Shown: positions 1 to 8,692, counted from the stretch's first letter. The stretch: 42,069 nucleotides of DNA from an uncultured Faecalicatena sp. (GCA_948468385.1 CAOKHZ010000033.1:1-42069); one strand, 5' to 3'. A program made the numbers and translations. Notes: generated by a model from the letters alone, not told the origin.

Positions 1-581
1 ACGGTGACTTCATTCTTTACGTTTGCGGAAAATATTTGATGGAGCAAGGAAGGCTGTATGGGAATACCATCGTCACCACGGTCATGTCCAATCTGGGACT
101 GTACAAGGCGTGTGACAAGATTGGCATGAAGTACGAGCAGACGGCCGTGGGTGACAAGTACGTATATGAAAATATGCAGCAGAACGGTTTTCTGCTCGGC
201 GGCGAGCAGTCCGGCCATATTATTTTCAGCAAGCACGCGAGAACCGGCGACGGCATCCTGACATCTTTGATGGTGATGGAGGTAATGCTGGAAAAGAAGC
301 AGTCCCTTTCTAAGCTTTGCGAGGAAGTGAAGATTTATCCGCAGCTTTTGAAAAACGTGCGGGTGAAGGATAAGAAAGAGGCACAAGAAAATCCGGCCGT
401 GCAGCGCGCCGTGGCGGATGTCAAGGAGGCGCTTGGCAGCGACGGCAGGATTCTTGTGCGCGAGAGCGGCACGGAGCCGGTCATCCGCGTGATGGTGGAG
501 GCGACCACCGATGAGTTGTGCGCGAAATACGTGCAGCAGGTCGTGGACGTGATTGAGGCAGAAGGGTTGGTCGTGGCGTAA
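1..581 (+). CDS. glmM: Phosphoglucosamine mutase, C-terminal part (partial gene)
   Basis: The gene enters from the left edge in the frame of base 3; 192 residues are visible. GlmM converts glucosamine-6-phosphate to glucosamine-1-phosphate in the cytoplasm, feeding UDP-GlcNAc and peptidoglycan synthesis. Visible landmarks are the GDFILYVCGKYL segment, the sugar-binding GGEQSGH loop, and near the C-terminus the phosphate-binding loop RESGTEPVIRVMVEA, typical of GlmM in the alpha-D-phosphohexomutase superfamily. The catalytic phosphoserine and metal loop lie upstream of the window. The end of the protein appears complete. The next gene is convergent, and a palindromic repeat lies between the two. 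Confidence 0.95.
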   Translation, partial: GDFILYVCGKYLMEQGRLYGNTIVTTVMSNLGLYKACDKIGMKYEQTAVGDKYVYENMQQNGFLLGGEQSGHIIFSKHARTGDGILTSLMVMEVMLEKKQSLSKLCEEVKIYPQLLKNVRVKDKKEAQENPAVQRAVADVKEALGSDGRILVRESGTEPVIRVMVEATTDELCAKYVQQVVDVIEAEGLVVA

Positions 582-675
582 TAAAGGCAGTATAGTTCGT
601 TAATGAATGGGGCTGTCGGGAAATGGTATTTCCGAACAATAGATAGATATGGCGCGTGAAATTCGTGGGCATCAT

Positions 676-699
676 GGGGTCAAAATGTGTTTTGACCCC
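676..699. repeat. Intergenic palindrome of the GGGGTCAAAA type, copy 1
   Basis: Perfect 10-bp arms GGGGTCAAAA / TTTTGACCCC around TGTG. It lies between the convergent ends of glmM and the amidase. A near-identical palindrome is at 24361-24381. It is followed at 701-712 by the perfect palindrome ACATTCGAATGT. There is no trailing T run, so it is not a classical terminator, although it could block readthrough from either side. Confidence 0.7.
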
Positions 700-752
700 A
701 ACATTCGAATGTGATAAAACTTGAATGTATCGCAAAGATGGAACGGTGTATG

Positions 753-1529
753 TTACTCTCGTACGATGACGGTCTGGTAGCCGGCCCGGCGCAGCCGCTG
801 CTCCATCTCGCTGGCCTCGTCCAGATTGCCGTACTGGCCGACCCGGACGCGGAACAGGCCGTCCCCTTCCGTGATGGCGGCGGGAAAATCTTGCTCTAAT
901 AATTCATTCAACATGCGGTTCGCATACATCGGATTTCGAAATGCCCCGGTCTGTATGCGGAACGTGTAACCGGACTGATCCGGGGATTGTGAGCCGCTGC
1001 CGTTTATGGTCATAAGGATGCCGTTCGCAATGGCCTGCGCGATGGCATCAAAATTTTGGTCAAACAACGCGTTGTCCGTGTTGGAATTGATAAAGCCGAC
1101 CTCCACCAATACGGCGGGCATCTGCGTGCGGCGCAAAACGATCAAGTTTGGCCTGGCTTTCACGCCCAGGTTTTTAAAGCCAATGGCTTCCAACTGGGCG
1201 TTGATGTTTTCTCCCATTTCCAGCTTGATTCCCGATAGGTCATAGACCAGAGATTCCACGCCGGATACGACATTGTCCGTCGGAAAGGAATTCCGATGTA
1301 TGGAAACAAAAAAGTCTACCCCGGCCTCGTTGGCCTCCGTGGCTTTCTGTAAAGGCGATTCGTAAATGTCCGTGGTTCGGGTGTATAGCACGTCAATATC
1401 GTTATTCTGTAAAATTTCTCCGATGGCCAGTACGAGGCGGAGGGTGTCGTCTTTTTCCCGACGGTCGTTATAGACCGCTCCTGGGTCGCGGCCGCCATGG
1501 CCGGCATCCAGCATGATAGAATAAGGCAT
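753..1529 (-). CDS. N-acetylmuramoyl-L-alanine amidase (Amidase_3) with C-terminal SPOR domain
   Basis: A 258-residue zinc amidase that would cleave the bond between MurNAc and L-Ala in peptidoglycan. The Amidase_3 domain spans about residues 1-185: DAGHGGRDPGA carries the first zinc His, REKDD the Glu, SIHRNS the second His, and VLVEVGFINS the catalytic Glu. Residues about 190-258 form a SPOR domain (YTFRIQTGAFRNPMYANRML through YQTVIVRE), which in other proteins binds denuded glycan strands. I chose the ATG at 1529 because AAAGGAAC sits just upstream and the catalytic fold begins at once; a longer frame to 1643 has no such site. With this start there is no signal peptide, so how it would reach the wall is unclear. 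Confidence 0.88.
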   Translation of the reverse strand: MPYSIMLDAGHGGRDPGAVYNDRREKDDTLRLVLAIGEILQNNDIDVLYTRTTDIYESPLQKATEANEAGVDFFVSIHRNSFPTDNVVSGVESLVYDLSGIKLEMGENINAQLEAIGFKNLGVKARPNLIVLRRTQMPAVLVEVGFINSNTDNALFDQNFDAIAQAIANGILMTINGSGSQSPDQSGYTFRIQTGAFRNPMYANRMLNELLEQDFPAAITEGDGLFRVRVGQYGNLDEASEMEQRLRRAGYQTVIVRE

Positions 1530-1657
1530 AAGATGTGTTCCTTTCAAAAATGCTCTGTTACAATATATGTCAGCGGGAGAAAAGTGGTTACAAGTCGCAT
1601 CTTGCCGAATCCTTTTTTCTAGTTGCTTTTCACGAGTCACCAATCAAAACAATTTTT

Positions 1658-2080
1658 CTACAAATCTTCCATAGTCATACAAGGTAACGATTTTTCCTGA
1701 CGTAATTGTTTGTCATTTGTAAAAAACATGTCGCATTTGCTAACGATTGCCGCAGCAAGTTGTAAAGAATCCATGGCTTTAAATGATTTAAACTGTCCTC
1801 GGATTTTTGCTGCTTGTTCGGCTACTTCATCGTTTATATCGACAATTTTGATATTCATATACCGGATAAATCTTTTAAAGTTGTCTACAAGTTCCAGTTT
1901 TCCGCTTGCATATGGAAAAACAAGGTATTCTTCGATAGTGATTGTGGATGTGACGATTTGTATGTTGTTGTCGAGGCACAGTTCAAAAAATCGTTTCATC
2001 TTATCCATATATAAAGCACTGTTCTCTAAATAATATATGATTGGCGAGGTATCAATATATACTCTTTTAAACTCTGTCAT
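1658..2080 (-). CDS. PIN-domain toxin (VapC-like ribonuclease)
   Basis: A 140-residue protein with the PIN-domain acidic pattern: Asp in YIDTSPIIYYLE near the N-terminus, Glu in TIEEYL, Asp in AMDSLQLAAA and Asp in FFTNDKQL. PIN proteins of this size are usually metal-dependent RNases acting as type II toxins. Its start overlaps the end of the upstream 70-residue gene by 14 bp, so the two are translationally coupled with the antitoxin first. The target RNA cannot be told from sequence. It could instead be a chromosomal PIN protein without toxicity, but the coupled small partner and its autoregulatory-looking promoter favour a toxin-antitoxin pair. Confidence 0.85.
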   Translation of the reverse strand: MTEFKRVYIDTSPIIYYLENSALYMDKMKRFFELCLDNNIQIVTSTITIEEYLVFPYASGKLELVDNFKRFIRYMNIKIVDINDEVAEQAAKIRGQFKSFKAMDSLQLAAAIVSKCDMFFTNDKQLRQEKSLPCMTMEDL

Positions 2081-2279
2081 TTTCCCGTAACTCCCTTATA
2101 TAGGCATCTGCATTTTGTCCTCTTTCCGTTGGTGGCATAACGAATTGCTCCAAGTTCCATGTTTTCTTTGGGGATTCTGTTTCTCCAATCAATTTATTTA
2201 TAAATTGAATGATTTCACTGAGTCGGTCTTCTGGTACTCGCTCTAGCTTTGCAATGGCATTTTGTCTCAATGTCGTCAT
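2067..2279 (-). CDS. Probable antitoxin partner of the PIN toxin
   Basis: A 70-residue charged protein, first gene of the pair, preceded by AAAGGAGG and a strong promoter. The N-terminal half (LRQNAIAKLERVPEDRLSEIIQFINKLI) looks like a helical dimerisation or DNA-binding segment. The C-terminal half (about residues 36-70) is polar and probably unstructured until it wraps the toxin, as in VapB-type antitoxins. I do not recognise a precise family; the call rests on size, order and overlap with the PIN gene. Confidence 0.7.
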   Translation of the reverse strand: MTTLRQNAIAKLERVPEDRLSEIIQFINKLIGETESPKKTWNLEQFVMPPTERGQNADAYIRELRENDRV

Positions 2280-2292
2280 ATAAATGCCTCCT

Positions 2293-2310
2293 TTGATTTT
2301 TATAAATCAA
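2293..2310. promoter_or_regulatory. Candidate autoregulatory operator of the PIN toxin-antitoxin pair
   Basis: Inverted repeat with perfect 7-bp arms TTGATTT / AAATCAA around TTAT. It lies immediately downstream of the -10 box and just upstream of the ribosome-binding site, over the expected transcription start. Antitoxins of such pairs commonly repress their own promoter at sites like this. The DNA-binding protein is inferred. Confidence 0.5.
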
Positions 2311-2338
2311 GTATCTCATTACGAAGTTTTTTTGTCAA
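2310..2338 (-). promoter_or_regulatory. Sigma-70 type promoter of the PIN toxin-antitoxin pair
   Basis: On the minus strand, -35 TTGACA (2333-2338) and -10 GATACT (2310-2315) are separated by 17 bp. The site is 31 bp upstream of the antitoxin start and has a near-consensus match. Confidence 0.75.
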
Positions 2339-2366
2339 TACAAAGTTGTGCAGCGTCTGATCTAAT

Positions 2367-3368
2367 TCAGTCCGTCCTGGTGTTATGCTGAATGGGAACA
2401 CCTTTTCGATATTGAAGGGGCGTGACACCTACCGTCTGCTTAAACATTTGTACGAAGTGGGCGGTGTCGTGAAAGCCGCTTTCGGCGGCGGTTTCCTCGA
2501 CACTTAACGTGGTTTGGCCCAATAGCTGTTTGGCATGGTTGATGCGCAACGTGAGGACGTATTTTTTAAAGGTGAAGCCCGTATAGCGTTTGAATTCCCG
2601 GCAGAGGTTGGTACGGCTCACGGCGAATTGACGCACCAGAAAGTCAAGCGTCAAGTCTTCCGCAAAATGCTCCTGAATGTAGGAAATAATGTCACCGTAG
2701 ACATCATTTCCGGCAGAATGGGGAGGGAGAGTCTTCGTGGTTAAAATTTCGGTCAGAAGGATGTCGATTAGGCAGGAAAGCTTGTATTCATGATAGGGGG
2801 CGATTTTCTGCGTGGCCTTTAAAAGCTGAAATTGCAGCAGCTCGAAATTGGGGCAGGACTCGGCATGAAACGTGACATCCCCGTCGCTTGCAAAGGCGCG
2901 AAAAATATAAGGCATTTGCAGGCCGTCAAGATGTAGTATCGTACAGTTCCAGAAATCGCCGTCCGTGTAATATAAATGCGGCCTGCGGCAATCAATGAGG
3001 AAGCCGTCCCCTTTTTTCAAAACATAAGTCTGTCCTTCGTATTCCAACTTGCCCTGACCGTCCAGGGTGAATCGTAATTCATAAGATTCCAGACCGCTCC
3101 GGTTGGTAAAATAATCCGCCTCGGATTCCATGATACAAAATCCTTGCGGATAATAAAGGTTCTTTTTGGCCTCGTCGCTGATGATGAATTCCGGCATCAG
3201 GCGGTTGGTGCCGCACAAATGAAACGTGCCGACGTGAAAGGTGCTGATTTTGGCAATCAGTTCCGAACTGAGTTCGCGGTGGAGCTTTCGGTAACGTAGA
3301 TTTTTGGTCTTTTCATTGAAGGAATCGTGTGCCGTATAAAACGGCAGCTCGGAATAATTGATGGACAT
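2367..3368 (-). CDS. AraC-family regulator with cupin-type sensor domain
   Basis: A 333-residue regulator. Residues about 80-165 form a cupin-like sugar-sensing domain (LRFTLDGQGKLEYEGQTYVLKKGDGFLID). Residues about 225-325 carry two helix-turn-helix units (LTLDFLVRQFAVSRTNLCREFKRYTGFTFKKYV and VEETAAESGFHDTAHFVQMFKQTVGVTPLQYRK). The start has AAAGGAG eight bases upstream. It is divergent from the symporter and rhamnosidase genes, with a 142-bp shared regulatory gap, so it most likely activates them in response to rhamnose or a rhamnoside. The effector is inferred. Confidence 0.9.
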   Translation of the reverse strand: MSINYSELPFYTAHDSFNEKTKNLRYRKLHRELSSELIAKISTFHVGTFHLCGTNRLMPEFIISDEAKKNLYYPQGFCIMESEADYFTNRSGLESYELRFTLDGQGKLEYEGQTYVLKKGDGFLIDCRRPHLYYTDGDFWNCTILHLDGLQMPYIFRAFASDGDVTFHAESCPNFELLQFQLLKATQKIAPYHEYKLSCLIDILLTEILTTKTLPPHSAGNDVYGDIISYIQEHFAEDLTLDFLVRQFAVSRTNLCREFKRYTGFTFKKYVLTLRINHAKQLLGQTTLSVEETAAESGFHDTAHFVQMFKQTVGVTPLQYRKGVPIQHNTRTD

Positions 3369-3510
3369 GATAAACTCTCCTTTGTACGAATCTTATATTT
3401 TTTTGGATGTTATTCTATATCTTTCCCTATTTAAAAGTATTATCATTTTCAATATCAAAGGAAATATAACACATTTCCAATAAAAAGGAAAGAGAAAAGG
3501 AGAAGAGAAA

Positions 3511-4887
3511 ATGGGAAAAGAGAGAAAAATCGGAGGAATGGATTATTTTGCGTACGCCTGCTCGGCACTGGTGTACATTTTGCCGCAGTATTTACTGAGT
3601 TCGTTTTTATCTGCCTACTATACGGACGTGGCGTTGGTTTCGGCGGGCGCGGTCGGCATGGTGGTGCTCGTCATGCGATTTACGGACGGCATCAGCGACT
3701 TGTGCATGGGCAGAATTATTGACAAGACGAATTCGAGGTTTGGAAAGGCGAGGCCGTGGCTTCTGGTCGGCACGATTGGGTTGACGGTCACGTTGCTGAC
3801 GGTATTTCATGTACCGGCCGCAATATCCGCCGGAGCCAAAATCGCCTGGCTGGCCGTGACCTATTTCCTGATTATGACGGTGTTTGGAACGGTGCAAGGC
3901 GTGGCCTCCAACACGATGATTATCTATCTGACAAATGATTCGCAGAAGCGCAACAAGTTCGGAGCCTCCAACATGGCGGGGGTTTATGTCGGCGGCTTGG
4001 TGGCGACCACGGTCACCACGGTTTTGCTGGGAGCGTTTGGCTATACGCAGGGCGGCTATGACAAGACGATGTACATTTATTCGGCGGCGGTTTTGGTCTT
4101 TGGTATCTTTTCCTTTGCCCGCCTCAAGGAAACGCAAAGTGAGACGAAAAAGGATACGTCCGGCGAGAAAGTCCCGATGGGAACTATTGTCCGCAGTATG
4201 TTCCAGAATCATTATTACGTGTTCGCGGTCGTGGCCGGACTTCTGATGAATCTGACCAACGGAATCATAACCGGGCTTGGAGTATATTTTTGCCGTGACA
4301 TTTTCGGCAACGCGAACCTTTATGCACTGGTCACGCTGGCACTGTTGCTCCCGACGTTGTTTGCCCTGCCGCTGGCCGTCATGGTGGCAAAAAAGCTGGG
4401 CCATCATAAGACGTTGATATATGGAAGAATCGGTTATATCGCGGGAGTCATCGTGGAAGGAATCGCGCTTTTGATGACCAACCTGCCGCTGTTTTTCGTC
4501 GGAGTCACATTTAGCGGTTTGTGCAGTTCCACGTTTGCGGCTTGCTTTACGGCTCGGGTGGCAAATATTTGTGATTATGGCGAGTGGAAATATCAGACGA
4601 ACGCGTCCGGTATCATGATGAGCGCGACCAGTTTTTGCAACAAGGTCGGGTTGGGGTTTGGCTCGGCAATCACGGGAGTCATTTTGGAAATTGCGAAATA
4701 TGACGGTGCATTGGCCAAGGGCGGGGAGATGCAATCTGCATACACGATTGCCGTGGAGCGGTACGCGGTGGCATTTTTGCCCATCATTTTAAATATTATC
4801 GTGGCCATTTGTCTGTATAAGAGCAATGTCGATCCACAGATGGAGCAGGTGCAAAAGGAATTGGCAAAGAGAAGGGGTGGGAAATGA
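3511..4887 (+). CDS. GPH-family sugar:cation symporter (MFS superfamily)
   Basis: A 458-residue integral membrane protein with about twelve hydrophobic segments. The segment DGISDLCMGRIIDKTNSRFGKARPWLL matches the GPH (glycoside-pentoside-hexuronide) signature between helices 2 and 3, and CDYGEWKYQTNASGIMMSA matches a second GPH motif before helix 10. Members import glycosides, pentosides or hexuronides with Na+ or H+. The strong site AAAAGGAG precedes the start. Its stop overlaps the start of the rhamnosidase gene (ATGA), so the two form one operon; a rhamnoside or released oligosaccharide is the likely cargo. Confidence 0.88.
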   Translation: MGKERKIGGMDYFAYACSALVYILPQYLLSSFLSAYYTDVALVSAGAVGMVVLVMRFTDGISDLCMGRIIDKTNSRFGKARPWLLVGTIGLTVTLLTVFHVPAAISAGAKIAWLAVTYFLIMTVFGTVQGVASNTMIIYLTNDSQKRNKFGASNMAGVYVGGLVATTVTTVLLGAFGYTQGGYDKTMYIYSAAVLVFGIFSFARLKETQSETKKDTSGEKVPMGTIVRSMFQNHYYVFAVVAGLLMNLTNGIITGLGVYFCRDIFGNANLYALVTLALLLPTLFALPLAVMVAKKLGHHKTLIYGRIGYIAGVIVEGIALLMTNLPLFFVGVTFSGLCSSTFAACFTARVANICDYGEWKYQTNASGIMMSATSFCNKVGLGFGSAITGVILEIAKYDGALAKGGEMQSAYTIAVERYAVAFLPIILNIIVAICLYKSNVDPQMEQVQKELAKRRGGK

Positions 4888-7337
4888 TGAATAAAGGAGA
4901 TGTGTTAAAACGTCATTTTGTCGAGTTGGAGGGCGAAATTGACGAAAAGAAGGAGCAACCGGCCTCCTATATACGAAAGACATTTGTGATTGGGCGAGGG
5001 ATCAAACATGCCGAGCTTTCAATGACCGCGCTGGGCGTTTATGAAGGATATGTGAATGGCATCCGCTTAGGTGAGCAGGTGCTGACTCCGGGATACACGG
5101 ATTATCATTTCCGCGTGCAATATCAATCCTATGACGTGACGGATAAATTGGTTCAAGGGGAAAATGTGATTGCCGCCCTGGTCGGTGACGGGTGGTATCG
5201 GGGGTGCATCGGCATCGGCAGCAATCGGAACAGTTATGGGAGTAAGACGAAGTTCGCTTGTTGTTTGTTCATTTCTTATGAGGATGGCGGGGAAGAAGTC
5301 ATTTGTACGGATGAAAGCTGGCATGTTTGTCAAGATGGTGCGCTTCGGGAGAACAATATCAAGACAATAGAGCGGTTTGACGCGAGGAAAAAACTGTGTG
5401 GGTGGAATTTGCCCGGATATGTGCTGCCGGATTCACAGAATTCGCAGGTGCAAAGCGCATCGGCCGCGGGAGATTCGGATGTGGGTGACGGCGCAAACTG
5501 GCATCGGGCGCATCCTGCCTCCTATGAGGGCAATGTCGTGCCGCAGGAGGGCGAACTTGTCTTGGAACACGAACATTTCACGCCGACGGTATTGCACACG
5601 CCGGACGGCAACACCGTGTTGGACATGGGACAAAATTTTGCCGGATACGTGCAGCTTAAAGTGGCGGGACCGGCTGGACACGTGGTCGCGCTGACGATGG
5701 GCGAGGTGTTGGACGAGAACGGGAATTTCACGATGAAAAATTTGGCCGCGGAGGGAGCCAGCATCATCAGCGGAGAAGTGGGACAACGATTGGAATATAT
5801 TTTGGCAGGCGAGAGAAGAACGGCAGATGAGAAAAATGCGGCAGATGGGAAAAGCGTGGCAGAGGATGCCGTATCGGCGCAGGAAGCGGTAAGAGAAACG
5901 TACAAGCCGCATTTTCTGGTCAGCGGGTTCCGCTACGTGCTGGTGGAGAACTGGCCGGAGGAGGTAAAGGCGGAGAATTTTACCGGCATCGCGGTGTACT
6001 CGGACATCCCGTTCGTGGGGACGTTTACATGTTCCAATCCACTGGTGAATCAATTGGTGGAGAACGTGCGCTGGAGTCAAAAAGGGAATTTCGTGGACAT
6101 TCCGGCGGACTGCCCGACAAGGGAGCGCAGCGGTTGGACGGCGGACATGGCGGTATTTTGCGAGACGGCATGCTACTTGAGCAATCCGCGCAAATTTTTG
6201 AAAAAGTGGTTGCAGGATTATAAGGCGGAGCAGGGCGAGGACGGGAATCTGCCGTATGTCGTACCGGCCGCCGGAAAGACGATGCGGCAGCGCGGCTGCA
6301 TGGGGTGGTCGACGGCTATCGCCCAGATTTCCCTTATCTTGTATCGGTTTTACGGGGAAAAGGAGGACTTGGAGGACGTTTACAAGTGCGTGAAAAAATT
6401 TGTGGAGTTCAATGTCAAAAGGGCGAAAGAGCGCAACCCATTTTTCTTCTTTAAACGGGGAGCGCATCGGAAGTATATCATAGAGACCGGTTTTCATTAT
6501 GGAGAATGGGTCGAGCCGGGGCGGGCGATGTATCAGGATTTTTTCAAAGACCTGCTTTACCCAGATACCGAGGTGACGACGGCATGGTTTCATGAACTCG
6601 TGATGCAGCTTGTAGAGATGGCGGAAATTCTGGAAAAGATGGAGGACGTACAAGTCTACACAAAGCTGGCGGGACATATTTACGACGCTTATCAGAAAGA
6701 GTTTATCAAAAACGATGAAGTGCATTCGAAACGGATGTGCCGTTATGTGCGGCCGCTCGCGATGCATTTGGTGTCGGAGCCGCAGGCGAAAAGAATAGCG
6801 TGTCAGTTAAATGAAATGTGCGTGAAAAATGAGTACCGCATCGGAACGGGATTTTTGACGACCTGGCAGATTTTGCAGACGCTGACGGAGACTGGATATG
6901 TTGATACGGCGTACCGCATGTTGGAGAACGAGGCACAGCCGGGATGGCTTTTCGCCGTGACTAGGGATGCGACTACCACATGGGAAAACTGGTACGGACT
7001 GACGAAGGAGGGCGTGCCGGTTGACTCGCACAATCATTTCGCGCCAGGGGCGGTCGTGGCGTGGCTGTTTTCCCACTGCGCGGGCATTCGGCCGATGGAG
7101 CCGGGATTTGGGAAAGTGCAAATCAGGCCGGTGCCGGGCGGCACGTTTACCCATGTGGATTGCAGCTACGAGAGCGTCAAGGGACGGATCGTGTCAAATT
7201 GGAAACGAGATGGGGGCACGTTTTGGTTGCATGTGGAAATACCGGCTGGGGTCGCGGCGGAGGTAGTGCTGCCAAACGGGGAGAGGCATGAAGTACATGG
7301 AGGAGCGTATGACTGGCGGTGCGTCATGCCGAAGTAG
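4884..7337 (+). CDS. Alpha-L-rhamnosidase, GH78 family
   Basis: An 817-residue enzyme. Residues about 20-190 form the rhamnosidase N-terminal beta domain (YEGYVNGIRLGEQVLTPGYT); a second beta domain follows to about 390; an (alpha/alpha)6 catalytic domain lies at about 390-740; and a C-terminal beta domain closes the protein. The segment with D409, E414, W418 and D421 (beginning DCPTRERSGW) matches the GH78 active-site segment with the spacing I recall from Bacillus sp. GL1 RhaB, where the Glu is the general acid. The family removes terminal alpha-L-rhamnose by inversion. There is no signal peptide, so it acts inside the cell on imported rhamnosides, in line with the coupled symporter. A charged insertion (about residues 306-332) is unusual. 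Confidence 0.88.
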   Translation: MMNKGDVLKRHFVELEGEIDEKKEQPASYIRKTFVIGRGIKHAELSMTALGVYEGYVNGIRLGEQVLTPGYTDYHFRVQYQSYDVTDKLVQGENVIAALVGDGWYRGCIGIGSNRNSYGSKTKFACCLFISYEDGGEEVICTDESWHVCQDGALRENNIKTIERFDARKKLCGWNLPGYVLPDSQNSQVQSASAAGDSDVGDGANWHRAHPASYEGNVVPQEGELVLEHEHFTPTVLHTPDGNTVLDMGQNFAGYVQLKVAGPAGHVVALTMGEVLDENGNFTMKNLAAEGASIISGEVGQRLEYILAGERRTADEKNAADGKSVAEDAVSAQEAVRETYKPHFLVSGFRYVLVENWPEEVKAENFTGIAVYSDIPFVGTFTCSNPLVNQLVENVRWSQKGNFVDIPADCPTRERSGWTADMAVFCETACYLSNPRKFLKKWLQDYKAEQGEDGNLPYVVPAAGKTMRQRGCMGWSTAIAQISLILYRFYGEKEDLEDVYKCVKKFVEFNVKRAKERNPFFFFKRGAHRKYIIETGFHYGEWVEPGRAMYQDFFKDLLYPDTEVTTAWFHELVMQLVEMAEILEKMEDVQVYTKLAGHIYDAYQKEFIKNDEVHSKRMCRYVRPLAMHLVSEPQAKRIACQLNEMCVKNEYRIGTGFLTTWQILQTLTETGYVDTAYRMLENEAQPGWLFAVTRDATTTWENWYGLTKEGVPVDSHNHFAPGAVVAWLFSHCAGIRPMEPGFGKVQIRPVPGGTFTHVDCSYESVKGRIVSNWKRDGGTFWLHVEIPAGVAAEVVLPNGERHEVHGGAYDWRCVMPK

Positions 7338-7377
7338 ATTGGCATGGGGCAACGCCCATAAATGCGAATTCCATATA

Positions 7378-7423
7378 GATGCAAGCTTTATATAAATGAG
7401 AATGGAGAGGGCGTGCTTGCATC
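7378..7423. repeat. Spaced inverted repeat downstream of the rhamnosidase
   Basis: Arms GATGCAAGC (7378-7386) and GCTTGCATC (7415-7423), perfect over 9 bp and separated by 28 bases. There is no T run, so it is not a clear terminator. It ends 16 bases before the left 99-bp repeat and may mark the edge of the island. Confidence 0.4.
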
Positions 7424-7439
7424 TCGATGAAGCCTAAAA

Positions 7440-7538
7440 AGTATACAAAGTTTACAAAAAAACGCAATCGAGTTTTTGACTCTTGCGTTTTTTTGGTGCC
7501 CTATGCTATGATGTTTTTGTACTGGCAAAAGGGGGAAG
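7440..7538 (+). repeat. 99-bp direct repeat, left copy (hairpin plus promoter)
   Basis: Matches 18331-18429 at 94 of 99 positions in the same orientation, with no gaps. It contains a stem-loop (arms AACGCAA / TTGCGTT with an inner GAGT / ACTC stem, flanked by A and T runs) that reads as a bidirectional intrinsic terminator. A candidate promoter follows: TTGCGT (7483-7488), 18 bp, TATGAT (7507-7512). The left copy ends 20 bases before the Rpn-family start codon. Confidence 0.85.
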
Positions 7539-7558
7539 CACAGGGGAAAGGAAACTCT

Positions 7559-8503
7559 GTGAATACGGAAGTAAAAAATGCAGTAATAGTAACGGATAAA
7601 GAAGCCCAATATGATGAAAATGCAAAGCGTCTGTTGGGGAACAAACATATCCTTGCACATATATTGGCAAGGACGGTGGATGAATTTAAAGGAATGAACC
7701 CAAAGGAAGTCGTCTCGTATATCGAGGGCGAACCGATGATAGGCATCGTTCCAGTAGAACCCGGACTGACGAACGTGGCGAGGGAGGAGCAAGGACAACG
7801 GGTGGTCGGCTTTAATACGGAGAACGTGGAGGCTCATGAGGGGCTGGTGCGGTTTGATATCGTGTTCTACGTGCGTATGAAAGATGGTATTTCGCAAATC
7901 ATAGTAAATCTAGAAGTGCAAAAGGATGTGCCTACAAAGTATAAGATACTTAACCGAGCCGTCTTTTACGTGAGCCGGTTAGTGTCCTCGCAGAAGGAGC
8001 GGGACTTTACAAAGACCAACTACGATGACATAAAGCGTGTATTCAGTATCTGGATATGTATGGGTATGGACGAAAACAGTTTGGACTATGTGCACCTGGC
8101 CAATGACAAGTTGTTGGGCGATTATGAATGGGAGGGCAAGATGGATTTGCTCAACATCGTCTTGATTGGTGTTTCCGATGAGTTGCCAGAGCAGGATGAG
8201 CACTATGAATTGCATCGTTTACTTGGAGCGTTGCTGTCGGCGAAATTGCCTATTGAAGAAAAATTAGACATCCTCGAAACGGAGTATGAGATTCCGATGG
8301 AGGATGAAGAAAAGGAGGAAGTGGGCATTATGAGCAACTTGGGAGAAGGAATTCGGGAAAAGGCAGAAGCTAGAGGAGAAGCGAAAGTTATTTTGGGCAT
8401 GTATCGTAAAGGCTATACTTTGGAGCAGATAGCGGATGTGGCAGAAAAAAGTGTCGAGGAAATTCGGGTCATCGTGGAGAAAAGGGAGCCCGCATTGGTA
8501 TAG
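7559..8503 (+). CDS. Rpn/PD-(D/E)XK nuclease-family protein (transposase-like)
   Basis: About 314 residues. The central part (RFDIVFYVRMKDG, then IIVNLEVQKD) has the Asp and Glu-x-Gln pattern of the Rpn/PDDEXK family, whose Escherichia coli members are recombination-promoting nucleases. The C-terminus (EIREKAEARGEAKVILGMYRKGYTLEQIADVAEKS) is a helix followed by a helix-turn-helix-like segment common in clostridial members. I chose the GTG at 7559 (NTEVKNAVIVTDKEAQYDENAKRL) because AAAGGAAA precedes it and upstream codons in this frame fall in the 99-bp repeat. It is the only gene left of the NRPS block inside the repeats. Such genes are often annotated as transposases, but no terminal inverted repeats are evident. 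Confidence 0.82.
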   Translation: MNTEVKNAVIVTDKEAQYDENAKRLLGNKHILAHILARTVDEFKGMNPKEVVSYIEGEPMIGIVPVEPGLTNVAREEQGQRVVGFNTENVEAHEGLVRFDIVFYVRMKDGISQIIVNLEVQKDVPTKYKILNRAVFYVSRLVSSQKERDFTKTNYDDIKRVFSIWICMGMDENSLDYVHLANDKLLGDYEWEGKMDLLNIVLIGVSDELPEQDEHYELHRLLGALLSAKLPIEEKLDILETEYEIPMEDEEKEEVGIMSNLGEGIREKAEARGEAKVILGMYRKGYTLEQIADVAEKSVEEIRVIVEKREPALV

Positions 8504-8553
8504 CGTGGAAATTCCATGGATATTAATGAACAGTATGTACGGCATAGTATATT

Positions 8554-8576
8554 CAAGAACGCCACCAGCGTTCTTG
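8554..8576. other. Perfect stem-loop after the Rpn-family gene
   Basis: Arms CAAGAACGC and GCGTTCTTG around CACCA, 51 bases past the stop codon. There is no T tract after it, so it is not a standard intrinsic terminator. The 326-bp stretch 8504-8829 has no credible gene and holds only this stem-loop, the palindrome CTGGACGTCCAG (8667-8678) and the two structures listed next. Confidence 0.5.
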
Positions 8577-8692
8577 CGACGGTGCACAAGTCAGCTATGC
8601 TGACAAAATACATCTTTGTGCGCCTGCCTCTTCACTCCGTTACGGTCGGCACTAAACGGATGTCCACTGGACGTCCAGCGCCCGCCGGAGGC

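Noticed and set aside
3607-4734. Long open frame on the minus strand opposite the symporter (375 codons)
   Set aside because: Its translation is rich in Arg, His and Gln without any domain, and the plus-strand symporter explains the sequence; other long antisense frames (5433-6767, 21545-22765) are rejected for the same reason.
7440-8503. Complete insertion sequence around the Rpn-family gene
   Set aside because: No terminal inverted repeats or target-site duplication could be found around the gene; the family is often labelled transposase without evidence of such ends.
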